From positions 1 to 45,866 of the forward strand of contig ONYS01000007.1 in NCBI GenBank assembly GCA_900322095.1: 45,866 nucleotides of DNA, written 5' to 3'. The notes under the pieces are model-generated. The model saw only the letters and a program-made list of their open reading frames with translations, did not search any database and was not told where the DNA came from. The translations under genes were made by a program, and so were the position numbers. This DNA comes from an uncultured Prevotella sp. (GTDB lineage: Bacteria; Bacteroidota; Bacteroidia; Bacteroidales; Bacteroidaceae). Below are positions 1 through 9,186 of the stretch, piece after piece; the first letter of the stretch is position 1; every line of letters begins with the position of its first letter.

Positions 1-177
1 AAGATACTCCTGATGTTGCAGATCCATGATTGGCTCAATACCGTTAATCAAGTCCTGCTGTCTTTTCTTCCTAAGACGTTTTGCCTCTGCCTGACATTCC
101 TCGGAACAGTATTTCTGCATACCACTCCTTGGCACAAATGTCTTGCCACAAAATTCACATTTTCTTGTCGGTCTCAT
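1..177 (-). CDS. Zinc-finger protein, N-terminal fragment (cut by window edge)
   Basis: Reading the minus strand from the ATG at 177 gives 59 residues open to the window edge. The start has a CxxC pair (CEFC, residues 7-10) and, 14 residues on, a CxxxC pair (CSEEC, residues 24-28), so a small four-cysteine zinc-binding knuckle. A very basic segment (residues 32-41, rich in K and R) follows. Short proteins with such a finger occur in Bacteroidetes mobile elements and accessory regions, sometimes ahead of a DNA-binding domain, but the rest of this gene is outside the window. Function is not assigned; nucleic-acid binding is inferred. Confidence 0.55.
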   Translation of the reverse strand, partial: MRPTRKCEFCGKTFVPRSGMQKYCSEECQAEAKRLRKKRQQDLINGIEPIMDLQHQEYL

Positions 178-245
178 ACTCTTTGATATTACTATGTTCT
201 ACATACTTTGAGTATTCCACCTATGGAGTAAACGGAAGTGAACCA

Positions 246-360
246 TTGACAACCTTTGTCAATCCAGTCCACGATATAACGCTTTTTGCCTATCAGCTTT
301 CAAATCTGTCCTCCATCGTAACCACTCGTAAACCCTTGTCAACTACGTTCACGATATGAC
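246..360. repeat. Pair of imperfect 30-bp direct repeats with an inverted repeat
   Basis: The segments 251-280 and 331-360 match at 23 of 30 positions and both end in ACGATATRAC; they lie exactly 80 bp apart. The first copy overlaps a short inverted repeat (TTGAC at 246-250, GTCAA at 258-262). They sit directly upstream of the zinc-finger gene that reads leftward, so they could be operators or recombinase arm sites. The interval 178-463 has no other gene that I can support. Confidence 0.4.
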
Positions 361-463
361 AAAATAAAAGCTCCGCAAATTCTCCACGGTAGAAATACGC
401 TGCAAAAATATGCAAGGCTTTAGGGTTAGTTAGTCATAGTAAGTTATGGTTAGTTATAAGGCT

Positions 464-1537
464 CTAAATACAATTGGCAAAAGTGTAGTCGGGCAGCGAA
501 GTCACATTGGCGGGAACTGTCATGGACTGCAGCTTGTCGCATCCGCCGAAAGCCCCAACGCCAATAGAAGTCAAGGACTCAGGCAGCGAGATGGCTGTCA
601 GATTCCGGCAGAAGGCAAAAGCATACGGCCAAATATCAGTAACTGTAGCCGGTATCTCAAAAGAACTGAGGTCCAGCGCTGGAGGAAAAAGGCACAGCGT
701 GGTGAACTGCTTGTTGTAGAGCACGCCCTCTTTGACCGCATAATTCGCATTGCCCGCGTCAAGCTTCACCTCCTTCAGGTTGCCACAAGAAACGAAAGCA
801 TCGTTGGCAAGCGACTTCAAGGCTGCCGGCAGGACCACTCTGCTCAGTTGCTCACAACTGAACAGTGCCTGATGGCCAATCGTCTCCACGGTCGAGGGTA
901 GGTCTACTTCGCCCATTTGTCCCAACATCATGCAATATTCAGGGATTTCACGCAGACCTTCTGGAGCTTGAAAGCAATCGGAGGCCTTGAACCTTTCGGC
1001 AGGAAATCCCTTCATCACCGTCAAATCCTTGGTGTAGAGTACCCCGTCAATGGCAGTAAGCCAGTCGTTGGACTCATCAATGCAGATTTCTTTCAACGGA
1101 CAACTGGCAAAGGCTCTTATACCCACGTCTTGCAGCGTTTTGGGCAAGGCCACGTAGGTCAAGGAAAAACATCCTTCCAGTCCGCTTCGCCCGAGGACGT
1201 TGTCTTGCGTGTAGAAACTCTCGCCAGTTTCAGTATTTTTATAATAGCTTTTCCCACCTTTCACAATATCGGCATCGGTTAGGTCGAGTGAATCCAGTTT
1301 TCCCTGTGTAGTGTTGTGGTCAAAGTCCATACCGCACATCTCGTGGATTGTGCGCAGGTCAGAGCCGTTGACAGGCCCGGAGACTTTAAGCGAGGTGACT
1401 TGAGTGATGTCGCCAACCATTTGGGACAGTGTCCCGGCTTTGGACAGGACAATGTCTTTGCGCTGTGCCTGCAAGCGTCCTGGTAGGGCAAGGCAAATAG
1501 TTATAAAAAAGAGGAGTAAAGAACGGTAGTGTCTCAT
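464..1537 (-). CDS. BspA-like leucine-rich repeat secreted protein, apparently 3'-truncated
   Basis: 357 aa. An N-terminal signal peptide (MRHYRS, then a hydrophobic run ending near LQAQ, residues 1-25) is followed by several LRR_5 (BspA-type) repeats from about residue 125 to the end, recognisable by AF..C..L..I..P..V..IG spacing. BspA-type repeats form surface solenoids that bind host or matrix proteins or carbohydrate. The protein stops inside a repeat, right after FANC, with neither a capping repeat nor a type IX secretion tail, and the stop lies next to short TTAGTTA-like repeats, so the 3' end looks lost. It starts 4 bp after the stop of the upstream gene, as last gene of a three-gene operon. 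Confidence 0.8.
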   Translation of the reverse strand: MRHYRSLLLFFITICLALPGRLQAQRKDIVLSKAGTLSQMVGDITQVTSLKVSGPVNGSDLRTIHEMCGMDFDHNTTQGKLDSLDLTDADIVKGGKSYYKNTETGESFYTQDNVLGRSGLEGCFSLTYVALPKTLQDVGIRAFASCPLKEICIDESNDWLTAIDGVLYTKDLTVMKGFPAERFKASDCFQAPEGLREIPEYCMMLGQMGEVDLPSTVETIGHQALFSCEQLSRVVLPAALKSLANDAFVSCGNLKEVKLDAGNANYAVKEGVLYNKQFTTLCLFPPALDLSSFEIPATVTDIWPYAFAFCRNLTAISLPESLTSIGVGAFGGCDKLQSMTVPANVTSLPDYTFANCI

Positions 1538-1541
1538 TGTC

Positions 1542-3581
1542 TTATTTTGATTTTGTGAACCATTGTGTCAGCTTTATGGTCATTCCGTTATCAGAAGAGA
1601 GAATGCCGGTAATATCGTAAGTAGAGTCAGCGTCGAGGCTGTCAAAGAGGTTGCCGTTGAGATAGAAGCCATTGCTGACAAACACGTCTGAGGAGCCTTC
1701 CGTTGTAGCCAGGCGGTAGTAGCCGGTTCCGCTATCAACAATCTTAACACCCTTCACCGTAATCAGCTCATCCACGTCATTGACGGTGATGTCGCCCAGT
1801 TTCTTTTCTATGGGCTGAGGCACCTCCCCGGCTGCAATGGTCAGGCTGTCGCCGTTGGTGGAATCTGTGGTTTCAATACAACGTTCAGAATATTTCGCAG
1901 CAAGTGTGCCATTGAGGGTCTTGCCCTCATCATCGAAGCCTAAATTGAAATTGCGAAAACATGCGGCTCCACTGGCATCCCGCACATAAGAGTAGGTTTC
2001 ACCAAAAGGCCGGAACACATAGGTCACCCGTGCATCGGTGAGTTTGACTCTGGTGCTTGCTCCGTCGGGTATCTGCTTAAAGGCGGCAAGATTCTCAGCC
2101 TCATCGGGAATATAAGCGACGGTCTTCGTGGGGTATATCATGAAGGGATTGCCGCTGGCAAAGATTCCCTCTACAACATACTTGGCATTTGCATCTATGG
2201 TAGCGGGCATAGCATTCACACCGAAGCCATCAGCGATCATCACTTGTGTGTCACCGCTTTCTGTGTACACAATACCGTATTCATTCTCTACCAGAGTGAT
2301 GCCGGTCAGTTGTATGAGGTCGCAGCGATGCTGGCTGTCCACAATCTCGCCGAGCGTGGCATCAGTTGGCCCGACCTCAGATCCGCCTGGGAAATGCATG
2401 AAATTGGTCAGTGAAGCCTCAGTACTATCGTTTCCAACCAGCACAGGCATTCCGTCAATCAATTTGAAGTCACCCTTGACGGTACCTATACAAACCTCAC
2501 CTTTGCTGACAACATTCTCCAGCCCCGTCGAGGAGAGTCGGATGGCGGAATCTCCACAACGCATATAGACATCGTTATTATATATATAGGTAATGGTGGC
2601 CGGAACATCGTTTATCGTAAGGTTGACACAGGAGCGGTCGGATGTGAGAGCATTGAGATCGTCCACCGTCATATTGACATAGGTGTCTTGAGAAGTATCT
2701 GATTGTCCGTTCACTACCGGACGGATTGCACAGCGCAGGGAACGGAGCGTACGGCTCACCCCCACTTCATCGGCAGAGAAATCCAATTCATAAGCATCAC
2801 GCCCGTTGGTTGTGCCTTCTATAGGAGTCGACGACCAGTAATAGCCTGAACGGCCGGCATGTGTGATGTTGTCATAATAGCCCAGTCCGGCGGCGGGAAG
2901 GAAGAGCCCCGTCTCCAACTCGGCAAGAGAAATCTCTCGTGGTTCCAGATTTTGCTCCACATCTCCGGCAGGATTGGTAAAGAGAAAACCGTAGACCTGA
3001 TTGCCCTCTGGAGTTGTCACATAGCCATATTGCTGTGAGGCCTGAGCGACGAGTTGGTCAAATTCGTTCTTGGTGGGCATACGGTAGCTTCCACGTGTGG
3101 CCCATTTAGCCAAATCGCCACACTCAGCAGCATCGAAATCCTCGGTCTCCACAGTTGCCTCACCGTCAGAGTAGAACTTTGTCAAGTCTATCCCAGGCAC
3201 GTTGCACCAGCTTCCCTCCACAGCATCCTTACCCACGATGCCCCAAGAGAAGTACTCCGAATTCTGATAGTCAGCCTTGAGCGTCTGATCTGTATTTCCA
3301 CTGACATACTGGGTAGAAGCCCACTGGCAGTCGGCGACTGTCCACTCTCCGTGGACATAGCGCAAGTTTCCCTTGGCCCATTTGATTCCGGCCACTTCTA
3401 CATATTCCACCGCAGCAGTGTCGGTAGACCCATTATCATCAAAAGTAACATCCTTCACCTCACTTGCCTGAAACACGGTGGTCGAACCGTCCTTCATTGT
3501 CACTTTCATGCGGTAGTTCTGGGCATTGGAGAGGACGGAAATTCCGATAGAAACCAATACAAATAGCAGCCTTTTCTTCAT
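1542..3581 (-). CDS. Large secreted FISUMP-like surface protein
   Basis: 679 aa. Signal peptide (MKKRLLFVL...SNAQ, about residues 1-21), then a short segment with MKDGSTTVFQASEVKDVTFDD, common at the N terminus of Bacteroidetes secreted proteins. Residues about 60-290 resemble the Fibrobacter succinogenes major paralogous (FISUMP) fold: WAKGNLRY, EYFSWGIVG, YRMPTKNEF, LFLPAAGLGYY, YYWSST and RCAIRPV are its usual landmarks. Residues about 300-679 hold repeated OB-like beta modules (for example TVDDLNAL, TVNDVDEL). No type IX tail is visible. Such proteins are surface-exposed; the ligand is unknown. It is the middle gene of the operon 4070-464, beginning 9 bp after the upstream stop. Confidence 0.8.
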   Translation of the reverse strand: MKKRLLFVLVSIGISVLSNAQNYRMKVTMKDGSTTVFQASEVKDVTFDDNGSTDTAAVEYVEVAGIKWAKGNLRYVHGEWTVADCQWASTQYVSGNTDQTLKADYQNSEYFSWGIVGKDAVEGSWCNVPGIDLTKFYSDGEATVETEDFDAAECGDLAKWATRGSYRMPTKNEFDQLVAQASQQYGYVTTPEGNQVYGFLFTNPAGDVEQNLEPREISLAELETGLFLPAAGLGYYDNITHAGRSGYYWSSTPIEGTTNGRDAYELDFSADEVGVSRTLRSLRCAIRPVVNGQSDTSQDTYVNMTVDDLNALTSDRSCVNLTINDVPATITYIYNNDVYMRCGDSAIRLSSTGLENVVSKGEVCIGTVKGDFKLIDGMPVLVGNDSTEASLTNFMHFPGGSEVGPTDATLGEIVDSQHRCDLIQLTGITLVENEYGIVYTESGDTQVMIADGFGVNAMPATIDANAKYVVEGIFASGNPFMIYPTKTVAYIPDEAENLAAFKQIPDGASTRVKLTDARVTYVFRPFGETYSYVRDASGAACFRNFNLGFDDEGKTLNGTLAAKYSERCIETTDSTNGDSLTIAAGEVPQPIEKKLGDITVNDVDELITVKGVKIVDSGTGYYRLATTEGSSDVFVSNGFYLNGNLFDSLDADSTYDITGILSSDNGMTIKLTQWFTKSK

Positions 3582-3590
3582 GTTGTTTAA

Positions 3591-4070
3591 CTATTTAGAT
3601 TTTAGTTGGATTTTAAAGCTCATGCGGGGTGTCTTCACAATGACCACACCCGGGCCTTGCACGTTGTCTACTATTGCGATACCGCCTGCATCGGCCTTTG
3701 TGGCGCTGATACATTTGCCATCGATGGTGAACACCGCCAAACAGTCATCGACCTGAAGTCCCTCAACACGTATGCGGCCATTGGCTACGGTTACAGTAGG
3801 CCTTAACAGTTGTACATCCTCAACACAAGAAGTACTGCCGTTCTCAAAATAATAGCTCTCCACATCAGACAATTGAAGACAAAGGCTTGCGTCGGATGAT
3901 ACCACTGTAAGTTGACCGTTGTCACAAGTGACGACAGGTGAACTGGCAAGGGCAAAAGCGGTAGTCTGGCCTACTCGGTTTTCCACAACCAGGGTATTCA
4001 CCTGCGTCCATCCCAAAAGCGGACAAAATGCAAAAAGACAGAATAAAAGGAGAAATTTTCGTTTCTTCAT
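3591..4070 (-). CDS. Small secreted protein with type IX secretion-like C-terminal domain
   Basis: 159 aa. A basic, hydrophobic signal peptide (MKKRKFLLLFCLFAFCPLLGWTQ) is followed by a short beta-rich domain (residues about 24-85). The C-terminal 70 residues have the pattern of a type A sorting domain: VANGRIRVEGL, then AVFTIDGKCI, a GG turn, and GVVIVKTPRMSFKIQL. This tail directs cargo through the type IX secretion system to the surface. There is little mature protein beyond the tail. It is the first gene of the three-gene surface-protein operon; the LytTR regulator gene ends 120 bp upstream, so read-through or regulation by that system is possible. Confidence 0.7.
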   Translation of the reverse strand: MKKRKFLLLFCLFAFCPLLGWTQVNTLVVENRVGQTTAFALASSPVVTCDNGQLTVVSSDASLCLQLSDVESYYFENGSTSCVEDVQLLRPTVTVANGRIRVEGLQVDDCLAVFTIDGKCISATKADAGGIAIVDNVQGPGVVIVKTPRMSFKIQLKSK

Positions 4071-4190
4071 AAGCTACTTTGTTAATAATAAAACCAATAC
4101 AAAATAACAGAAAAAACGATAAACGAGCAATCAAAAAGCGTTCAAGTCCCATTTTGAGGGAATGAAGTCGAATAAAAAGGCATTGAATAG

Positions 4191-4952
4191 CTAATCGCTA
4201 CTCTTACCTCCAAGCCAATTAAGGAACTCCTTACGGCGGGCTGCACTAACGAGGATATGCTCCTCAACACTGCCAGCCCGCAGCGTCACCTTTAGTCTCC
4301 CCGCAAAGAACTTGCTCACTTTCGCCACACTGTGGATAGAAGTCACGATGTTGCGAGCCAGATGAAAGAAGTCCTCACTGTTGAGCTGTTCTGTCACCTC
4401 TTGCAGATTGGCAAAGTCGGTCATGCGGTGGCGACCATCACGTTGTATTACCCCTACATATTTTCCCTCACTCACGAACCATGCTATCTGGTCTACCGCC
4501 AAGAAAGAATAATTGTCACCACTCGTGACCAAAATGCGGTTACGGGGACCCGTTTTGACGCTTTCAACCAAAGGCCGATAATCTCGTGGCAGATGGCTGC
4601 TGAGCGACTCCAGTTTGTTCAGAGCCTCCTCCACGCTTGACTGGGTGATGGGCTTGAGCAGATAGTCTACGCTGTTGAGCCGGAAAGCCTGCAACGCATA
4701 CTGATTGTAAGCGGTAGTAAAGATGACTGGAATCTGTATCTCGACAGAACGGAGAATGTCGAAACAACTTCCATCAACCAATTCCACGTCCAGAAAAAGC
4801 AATTCAACATCGCTGTGCTCCTTGAGACAAGCTATACTCTCTTCTACAGATGCTGCCGTAAAAGCCAGTAGCCATGCAGGGCGCAGACGACTGACGATTT
4901 GCTGAAGGTTCTCGCGGGCGTACCGCTCATTTTCTATAATGGCGTATCTCAT
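4191..4952 (-). CDS. LytTR-family response regulator
   Basis: 253 aa. Residues 1-120 are a CheY-like receiver: acidic pocket E7/E9, phospho-acceptor D55 in LLFLDVEL, T79/T80 in FTTAY and K100 in YLLKPI. Residues about 140-250 are a LytTR DNA-binding domain (NRILVTSGDNYSFLAVDQIAWFVSEG and the FFHLARNIVTS segment are typical). The start codon overlaps the stop of the kinase gene (ATGA at 4949-4952), so kinase and regulator are translationally coupled. In this family the regulator often acts on neighbouring transporter or surface-protein genes; both are present here, but the target is inferred. Confidence 0.92.
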   Translation of the reverse strand: MRYAIIENERYARENLQQIVSRLRPAWLLAFTAASVEESIACLKEHSDVELLFLDVELVDGSCFDILRSVEIQIPVIFTTAYNQYALQAFRLNSVDYLLKPITQSSVEEALNKLESLSSHLPRDYRPLVESVKTGPRNRILVTSGDNYSFLAVDQIAWFVSEGKYVGVIQRDGRHRMTDFANLQEVTEQLNSEDFFHLARNIVTSIHSVAKVSKFFAGRLKVTLRAGSVEEHILVSAARRKEFLNWLGGKSSD

Positions 4953-5956
4953 TTGCTTTCGGGTTTAATAAAAGGAACATGAACGCGAAAAGTCTCCCCC
5001 ACTCTGCCGTAGTAGAGCTCACAGCCGTGATTGTGATAAAGTTTTTGAAGATAGCTGAGGCCAACCTGAGTAGAGGCCGGCTCGGAGATTCGCTTTCGAA
5101 TGGGATTGGTCACGGTGAGTCCATCGGGCGCAATAGAGAGCACCGCTGTCATTGGGTTGCGGGAGGAAACAACGTTGTGCTTGACAACATTCTCCACAAG
5201 AAGCTGCAACGTGAAAGGAATAATTCTCTGGCTTCCCACCTTTTCTTCGCCCTCCACTAACAGTTGGAAACCATCATCATATCTGATCTTGAGGATTTCC
5301 ACGAAAGTCCTGACAAATTTCATCTCATCCTCAAGGGCTATCATATCCTGCTCTTGATGGAAAAGAACATATTGATAGATTTTTGCGAGCATCTCCACAA
5401 ACTGTTGTGCCTTGGGCCTTCCGTCGCCGATCAGGGCATAGAGGATGTTGAGCGAGTTGAAGAGAAAATGTGGGCTGAACTGTGAGCGCAAGGCTTCGTA
5501 GCGATACTCGATGGCCATCCGGCGTTGCTCTTCGGTGGCTCGAATCTGGCGCATATAGTTGACATGGTAGAAGTAAACCTCGACAGAGAGGAAGATAATC
5601 ACCAGATTGAATACAGTCCCTGCCCAATCGATATGTCCGAATCCAGACCAGAAGATCTGCCGGACGATAAAAAGATAGAGATAATTGATGGCCACCAGCC
5701 CAACCAGGCAGAGCACAAGGTCCAGCAGCAACTTCTGCTTGGTTAATGGCCTCTTCGTCCGAACAACACAGATACAAAGAAGGAAGGTGAGCAGAACGGG
5801 AGGAAAATTAAGGGCAACCGACAATAGAAGCTCGCCCATGTCTTGAAAGGGCAGTATCTCATGATAGGCAATCATGTCGTAGAACGCCTGAAAGAAGACG
5901 TAGTAACCGAAGATTGCTAAAAGCGGAAATAATATGGTCTTGCTCTTCTGAGACAT
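4949..5956 (-). CDS. LytS-like sensor histidine kinase
   Basis: 335 aa from the ATG at 5956, chosen because the frame upstream of it overlaps the permease gene and encodes no plausible domain. About four membrane segments lie in residues 8-130, with no large extracytoplasmic domain, so the ligand may be sensed within the membrane. The phospho-acceptor motif is SQFSPHFLFNSLN with H163, typical of the His_kinase (PF06580) family paired with LytTR regulators. The N-box LLVENVVKHN follows; the later ATP-lid region is short, as in this family. It lies 46 bp downstream of an ABC permease, suggesting that it senses or controls that transporter, as in many antimicrobial-stress systems (inference). 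Confidence 0.88.
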   Translation of the reverse strand: MSQKSKTILFPLLAIFGYYVFFQAFYDMIAYHEILPFQDMGELLLSVALNFPPVLLTFLLCICVVRTKRPLTKQKLLLDLVLCLVGLVAINYLYLFIVRQIFWSGFGHIDWAGTVFNLVIIFLSVEVYFYHVNYMRQIRATEEQRRMAIEYRYEALRSQFSPHFLFNSLNILYALIGDGRPKAQQFVEMLAKIYQYVLFHQEQDMIALEDEMKFVRTFVEILKIRYDDGFQLLVEGEEKVGSQRIIPFTLQLLVENVVKHNVVSSRNPMTAVLSIAPDGLTVTNPIRKRISEPASTQVGLSYLQKLYHNHGCELYYGRVGETFRVHVPFIKPESK

Positions 5957-6002
5957 GAGCGATGTAAATCTCTGTTTATAGGAACATTCCCTGAACGATC
6001 CC

Positions 6003-7202
6003 CTACTCCTTGCGCTTCCAGATGTTGATGATCTTGCGACGGATGGCAAGCACGTTCAGACAGGAGACCAGCACGAAGAGGCAGAGGCCCAAAGTGAGGG
6101 CGGGCATCATCGAACCATCGTCGATCTCGGGGAAGAGCGTGATGATGAAATCCATGTAGTAGCCACGGATGAAGAACAAGGCTACAAGAGTGATCAACAG
6201 CACTAGCAGATTCAGGCCTATCGTCAGCAGTTCATAGGGACGGGCCACCCGGCCAGGCGAATAACCGATGAGCAGGAGCGTCTCCAGCTTGGACGAATTC
6301 TTCTGCACCAAGAGATAGATGCTCAGCATCAGGATATAGAAACTCAGAAGGGAGATGACAAGTCCCACAATCATCACCATTGTGACGGTCATACGCAGGA
6401 AGTAAGTGGTCTTCTCTGCGTTGAGTTTGTCATCCTCCACCTCATAGTTCTTGCTGTCGAGGTATTTCGTGATCTGTTGATTGGCGGGATTACCCACGTT
6501 CATGATCAGCCGCGTGGGCTCACTGTGCTGATTGGGCGCGAAGTAGCCGTTGCTCCAGTCCATGAAGCTTTGCGGCACGAGAATAGAGCTCAGCCGATTG
6601 GAGAAACCAACGACCTTGCCTTTAAACTCACCCTGACGGCCATTGCCATGGATGAAGATCTTCATATCGATCATGCCCATCAGACCGTCGCTGAGCTTGG
6701 GAAGCGAATGACTTTGGGCAAAGCCGAAGTTGTACATCGTGATATAGGTGCGCGGCAGAATCACCGGCACCACTGCATCGCCTTCCTTCCAGTGCCAGCT
6801 GTCACCCTTCGAATCGACAAACGTGTCGGGCACGCTCTCAAAAGAGATCTCTGAGTTGAGCACCTGCTGTCCATTCACGCCCATCGTAGCCTCAGCCTTA
6901 TATTCTATAGAGGTGAACGGAGCCACAGTCTGCGCGAAAGACTGGCTCTTCAGGTCATCGATTTCAGCGGCACTGAAAGTGTTGCTGCGACCAGAAAGTG
7001 CCGTAGCCGTACCAATCTTCTTATTGATAATCAGGTAGTCACTCTTCATGAAGCTGTCTTCCGACGTGAAGACCGGCACCACATCACGATAGAACTGATA
7101 GCCCAAGAGGACGATCAGCATACCAAAAAGATTGGCAAAGAAAAAGCCAGCGAATTGTGGAACACTGATATGCTGGCGCAATAGTTTCCAAACCAGATTC
7201 AT
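6003..7202 (-). CDS. ABC transporter permease, FtsX/MacB-like
   Basis: 399 aa. One membrane segment near the N terminus (about residues 15-37) precedes a large extracytoplasmic domain (about 40-265). Three further segments lie at about 270-300, 330-350 and 370-390. This is the MacB/FtsX topology, used for mechanotransmission or for lipoprotein, peptide or cell-division work rather than for nutrient import. Its start overlaps the stop of the ATPase gene by 4 bp (7199-7202), so the two subunits are coupled. No separate periplasmic adaptor lies next to it. Substrate unknown. Confidence 0.8.
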   Translation of the reverse strand: MNLVWKLLRQHISVPQFAGFFFANLFGMLIVLLGYQFYRDVVPVFTSEDSFMKSDYLIINKKIGTATALSGRSNTFSAAEIDDLKSQSFAQTVAPFTSIEYKAEATMGVNGQQVLNSEISFESVPDTFVDSKGDSWHWKEGDAVVPVILPRTYITMYNFGFAQSHSLPKLSDGLMGMIDMKIFIHGNGRQGEFKGKVVGFSNRLSSILVPQSFMDWSNGYFAPNQHSEPTRLIMNVGNPANQQITKYLDSKNYEVEDDKLNAEKTTYFLRMTVTMVMIVGLVISLLSFYILMLSIYLLVQKNSSKLETLLLIGYSPGRVARPYELLTIGLNLLVLLITLVALFFIRGYYMDFIITLFPEIDDGSMMPALTLGLCLFVLVSCLNVLAIRRKIINIWKRKE

Positions 7203-7843
7203 AACTTCAATGTCCTTTCATAGTTTAAGTTCATGTGTTTGCCTATGCTGGTCACGATCACGCCCGCCCCTTGCTTCTTGGCTTCCTCCATCATAATCTC
7301 GCCCATGATGCGGGAGTTGTTGGCGTCGAGGTGGCTGATGGGCTCATCAGCGAGAATAAAGTCGAACGGCTGCACGAGCGCCCGCATCATCGCCACACGC
7401 TGTTGCTGTCCGAACGACATCAGTCCTACTTTCTGGTCCACCTTGTCCGAAATGCCCAGCCGCTCAAACCAATCCAATATCTCCTCACGGGTCTTCATTC
7501 CCACGAGGTCGTTTTTGATCTTCACGTTCTCATAGGCCGTGAGCTCGGGAAAAAGGCGGAGTTCCTGAAAGAGAAAGGCGATGTGGCGAAGACGCATCTC
7601 CACCCACTCGCTCACCTTGAAGTTGCGGGTGAGTCGGTCGTCAAACTTCACCTCTCCGGTGTAGTCATGACGATAGCCGAGGATGTAGCTACAAAACGTG
7701 CTCTTGCCTTTACCTGAATCAGCTTCTATCAAATAGAGATGCCCCTTCTCGAAGGTGACATCAGTGTTCCATATCTCCGACTGCAAGTCGGGCTGATGCG
7801 AGAAGACTTGCGGCAGAACGGAATGAAACGTTATGCTATCCAT
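7199..7843 (-). CDS. ABC transporter ATP-binding protein
   Basis: 214 aa, a single nucleotide-binding domain. The Walker A is GKGKST in EADSGKGKST (residues about 41-50), the signature is the unusual LMSFGQQQRV in place of LSGGQQQRV, and the Walker B is FILADEPISHLD with the D-loop. The length fits the small LolD/MacB-type ATPases that pair with FtsX-like permeases. It precedes the permease with a 4-bp overlap and follows the DUF4836 gene by 30 bp. It energises the adjacent permease; the substrate cannot be told from sequence. Confidence 0.9.
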   Translation of the reverse strand: MDSITFHSVLPQVFSHQPDLQSEIWNTDVTFEKGHLYLIEADSGKGKSTFCSYILGYRHDYTGEVKFDDRLTRNFKVSEWVEMRLRHIAFLFQELRLFPELTAYENVKIKNDLVGMKTREEILDWFERLGISDKVDQKVGLMSFGQQQRVAMMRALVQPFDFILADEPISHLDANNSRIMGEIMMEEAKKQGAGVIVTSIGKHMNLNYERTLKL

Positions 7844-7873
7844 TTTCTGAATACAATTAGTACCTTTATTATA

Positions 7874-9181
7874 TTAGTCCAATCGATACATGATCCTGTT
7901 CACGTTGCCCAGAATCGGCTTTAAAGCCTGCACGATGCTGCCTTGCTTACCGCTGAGCAGATTGAGGTTGACCACCATCACGAGCCGCTGGCCTTTGATG
8001 TTCTTCTGCATCTCGTCGGACAGAGGCTCCACCGAAGGCTTGATAGAGTTGAGCGCCGTCTCCTGGCTGCCTCCACTATAATATTGCAAGTCGTCGGTGA
8101 CGCCAAAGCAATAGGTCGTCTTGCCGTCGGTGTAGATATAGGCATTCTTGCTCCAATCGCCGATTGAGCTGCCCGATGGCGCGCTCTGCTTCCAATAGTC
8201 AACGTCAGCGAGCCACTTGCTATTGGCCAGTTCAGCCGCCATCGACAACTGCAAGCGGTCGGGAGAGTAGCTGGGGACGACGATTGCCATATCGCCATCT
8301 ACGCTCTTGATGATGTTGTCCATATCAATGGCCCGGTTGATACCTGCGAGCATAGCCTGGAGTCCCTGATTGTCGTGCATGACGTTGATGAACTTTTTTC
8401 CGTCTACGTTGACGAAGAGTCCCAGCATGGCATCCTGAGGCATGCTGCCCACATAGCGTCCCTTTATGGGCCGGTATACTTTCTGCGCATTCTGAATGGC
8501 AGCGTCAATGTCTTTATTGAACGAGAAGGTGTGGCCTTGCATATCGAGCACGCCATTGCGGGCAGTCATGGTTGCGGCCACATAGACCTGTGAGGCATCT
8601 GCCGTCTTGGGAGCGCCCAACATGAACGGAGTGATGAATTGCTGAGGAAGCGCATCGACGCGGGCCACCATCCTGCGCGGAGCATCGAGCGAGTCGAGCA
8701 CATCGTAGATCTTGCTATTCTTCACGCTCGCGTCGTCGTCCTGTTTGAGCAGTCGCGCCATGCGGTTTATCATCTCAGCCTTGTCGCTCTGCACTAGCGG
8801 CCCCATCAGCAACAGGGCGTTGTCGGAGAATCCAGCCAGGAAGCCATTGCCGAGGAGCGTGAAGCGGAAGCCTCGCTTCTCCTGCACCTTCTCGCAGACG
8901 CCTTTTGCCGACTGTTCATCGAAATATTTCTCCAGCGCATCTGCGTCGTTCAGACTGGCACATGCGCCAAGGTTGCCGTCGGCATCCTCAAAGAGATAGA
9001 GGTCTGAACCCAGGTCGACGCCCTTGTAATCAATAAAAGACTTTGGAGTGTTCACCGACATGATTGCTGTCACGTCGCTTGGAATGGCATTGATGTAGCT
9101 GTCGCCCGAACAAGACGAGAAAGCTATGCCAGCCATCAATAGTAGAATCAGTTGTGAAAAATGAAGTGATAGACTTCTCAT
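7874..9181 (-). CDS. DUF4836 family lipoprotein
   Basis: 435 aa. The N terminus is a lipoprotein signal: a hydrophobic stretch ending in the lipobox FSSC (Cys near residue 24), so the mature protein is lipid-anchored. The next region (INAIPSDVTAIMSVNTPKSFID) and the repeated two-lobed fold are typical of DUF4836, a Bacteroidetes family of unknown function expected in the cell envelope. The gene starts 5 bp after the rsmE stop and is followed by the ABC transporter genes, so it may be an envelope partner of that transporter or just share the transcript. Confidence 0.82.
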   Translation of the reverse strand: MRSLSLHFSQLILLLMAGIAFSSCSGDSYINAIPSDVTAIMSVNTPKSFIDYKGVDLGSDLYLFEDADGNLGACASLNDADALEKYFDEQSAKGVCEKVQEKRGFRFTLLGNGFLAGFSDNALLLMGPLVQSDKAEMINRMARLLKQDDDASVKNSKIYDVLDSLDAPRRMVARVDALPQQFITPFMLGAPKTADASQVYVAATMTARNGVLDMQGHTFSFNKDIDAAIQNAQKVYRPIKGRYVGSMPQDAMLGLFVNVDGKKFINVMHDNQGLQAMLAGINRAIDMDNIIKSVDGDMAIVVPSYSPDRLQLSMAAELANSKWLADVDYWKQSAPSGSSIGDWSKNAYIYTDGKTTYCFGVTDDLQYYSGGSQETALNSIKPSVEPLSDEMQKNIKGQRLVMVVNLNLLSGKQGSIVQALKPILGNVNRIMYRLD

Positions 9182-9186
9182 ATTTT

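Noticed and set aside
4949-6049. Longer start of the sensor kinase at 6049
   Set aside because: The extra 31 residues overlap the permease gene and are Ser/Arg-rich without match; the ATG at 5956 gives the normal membrane start.
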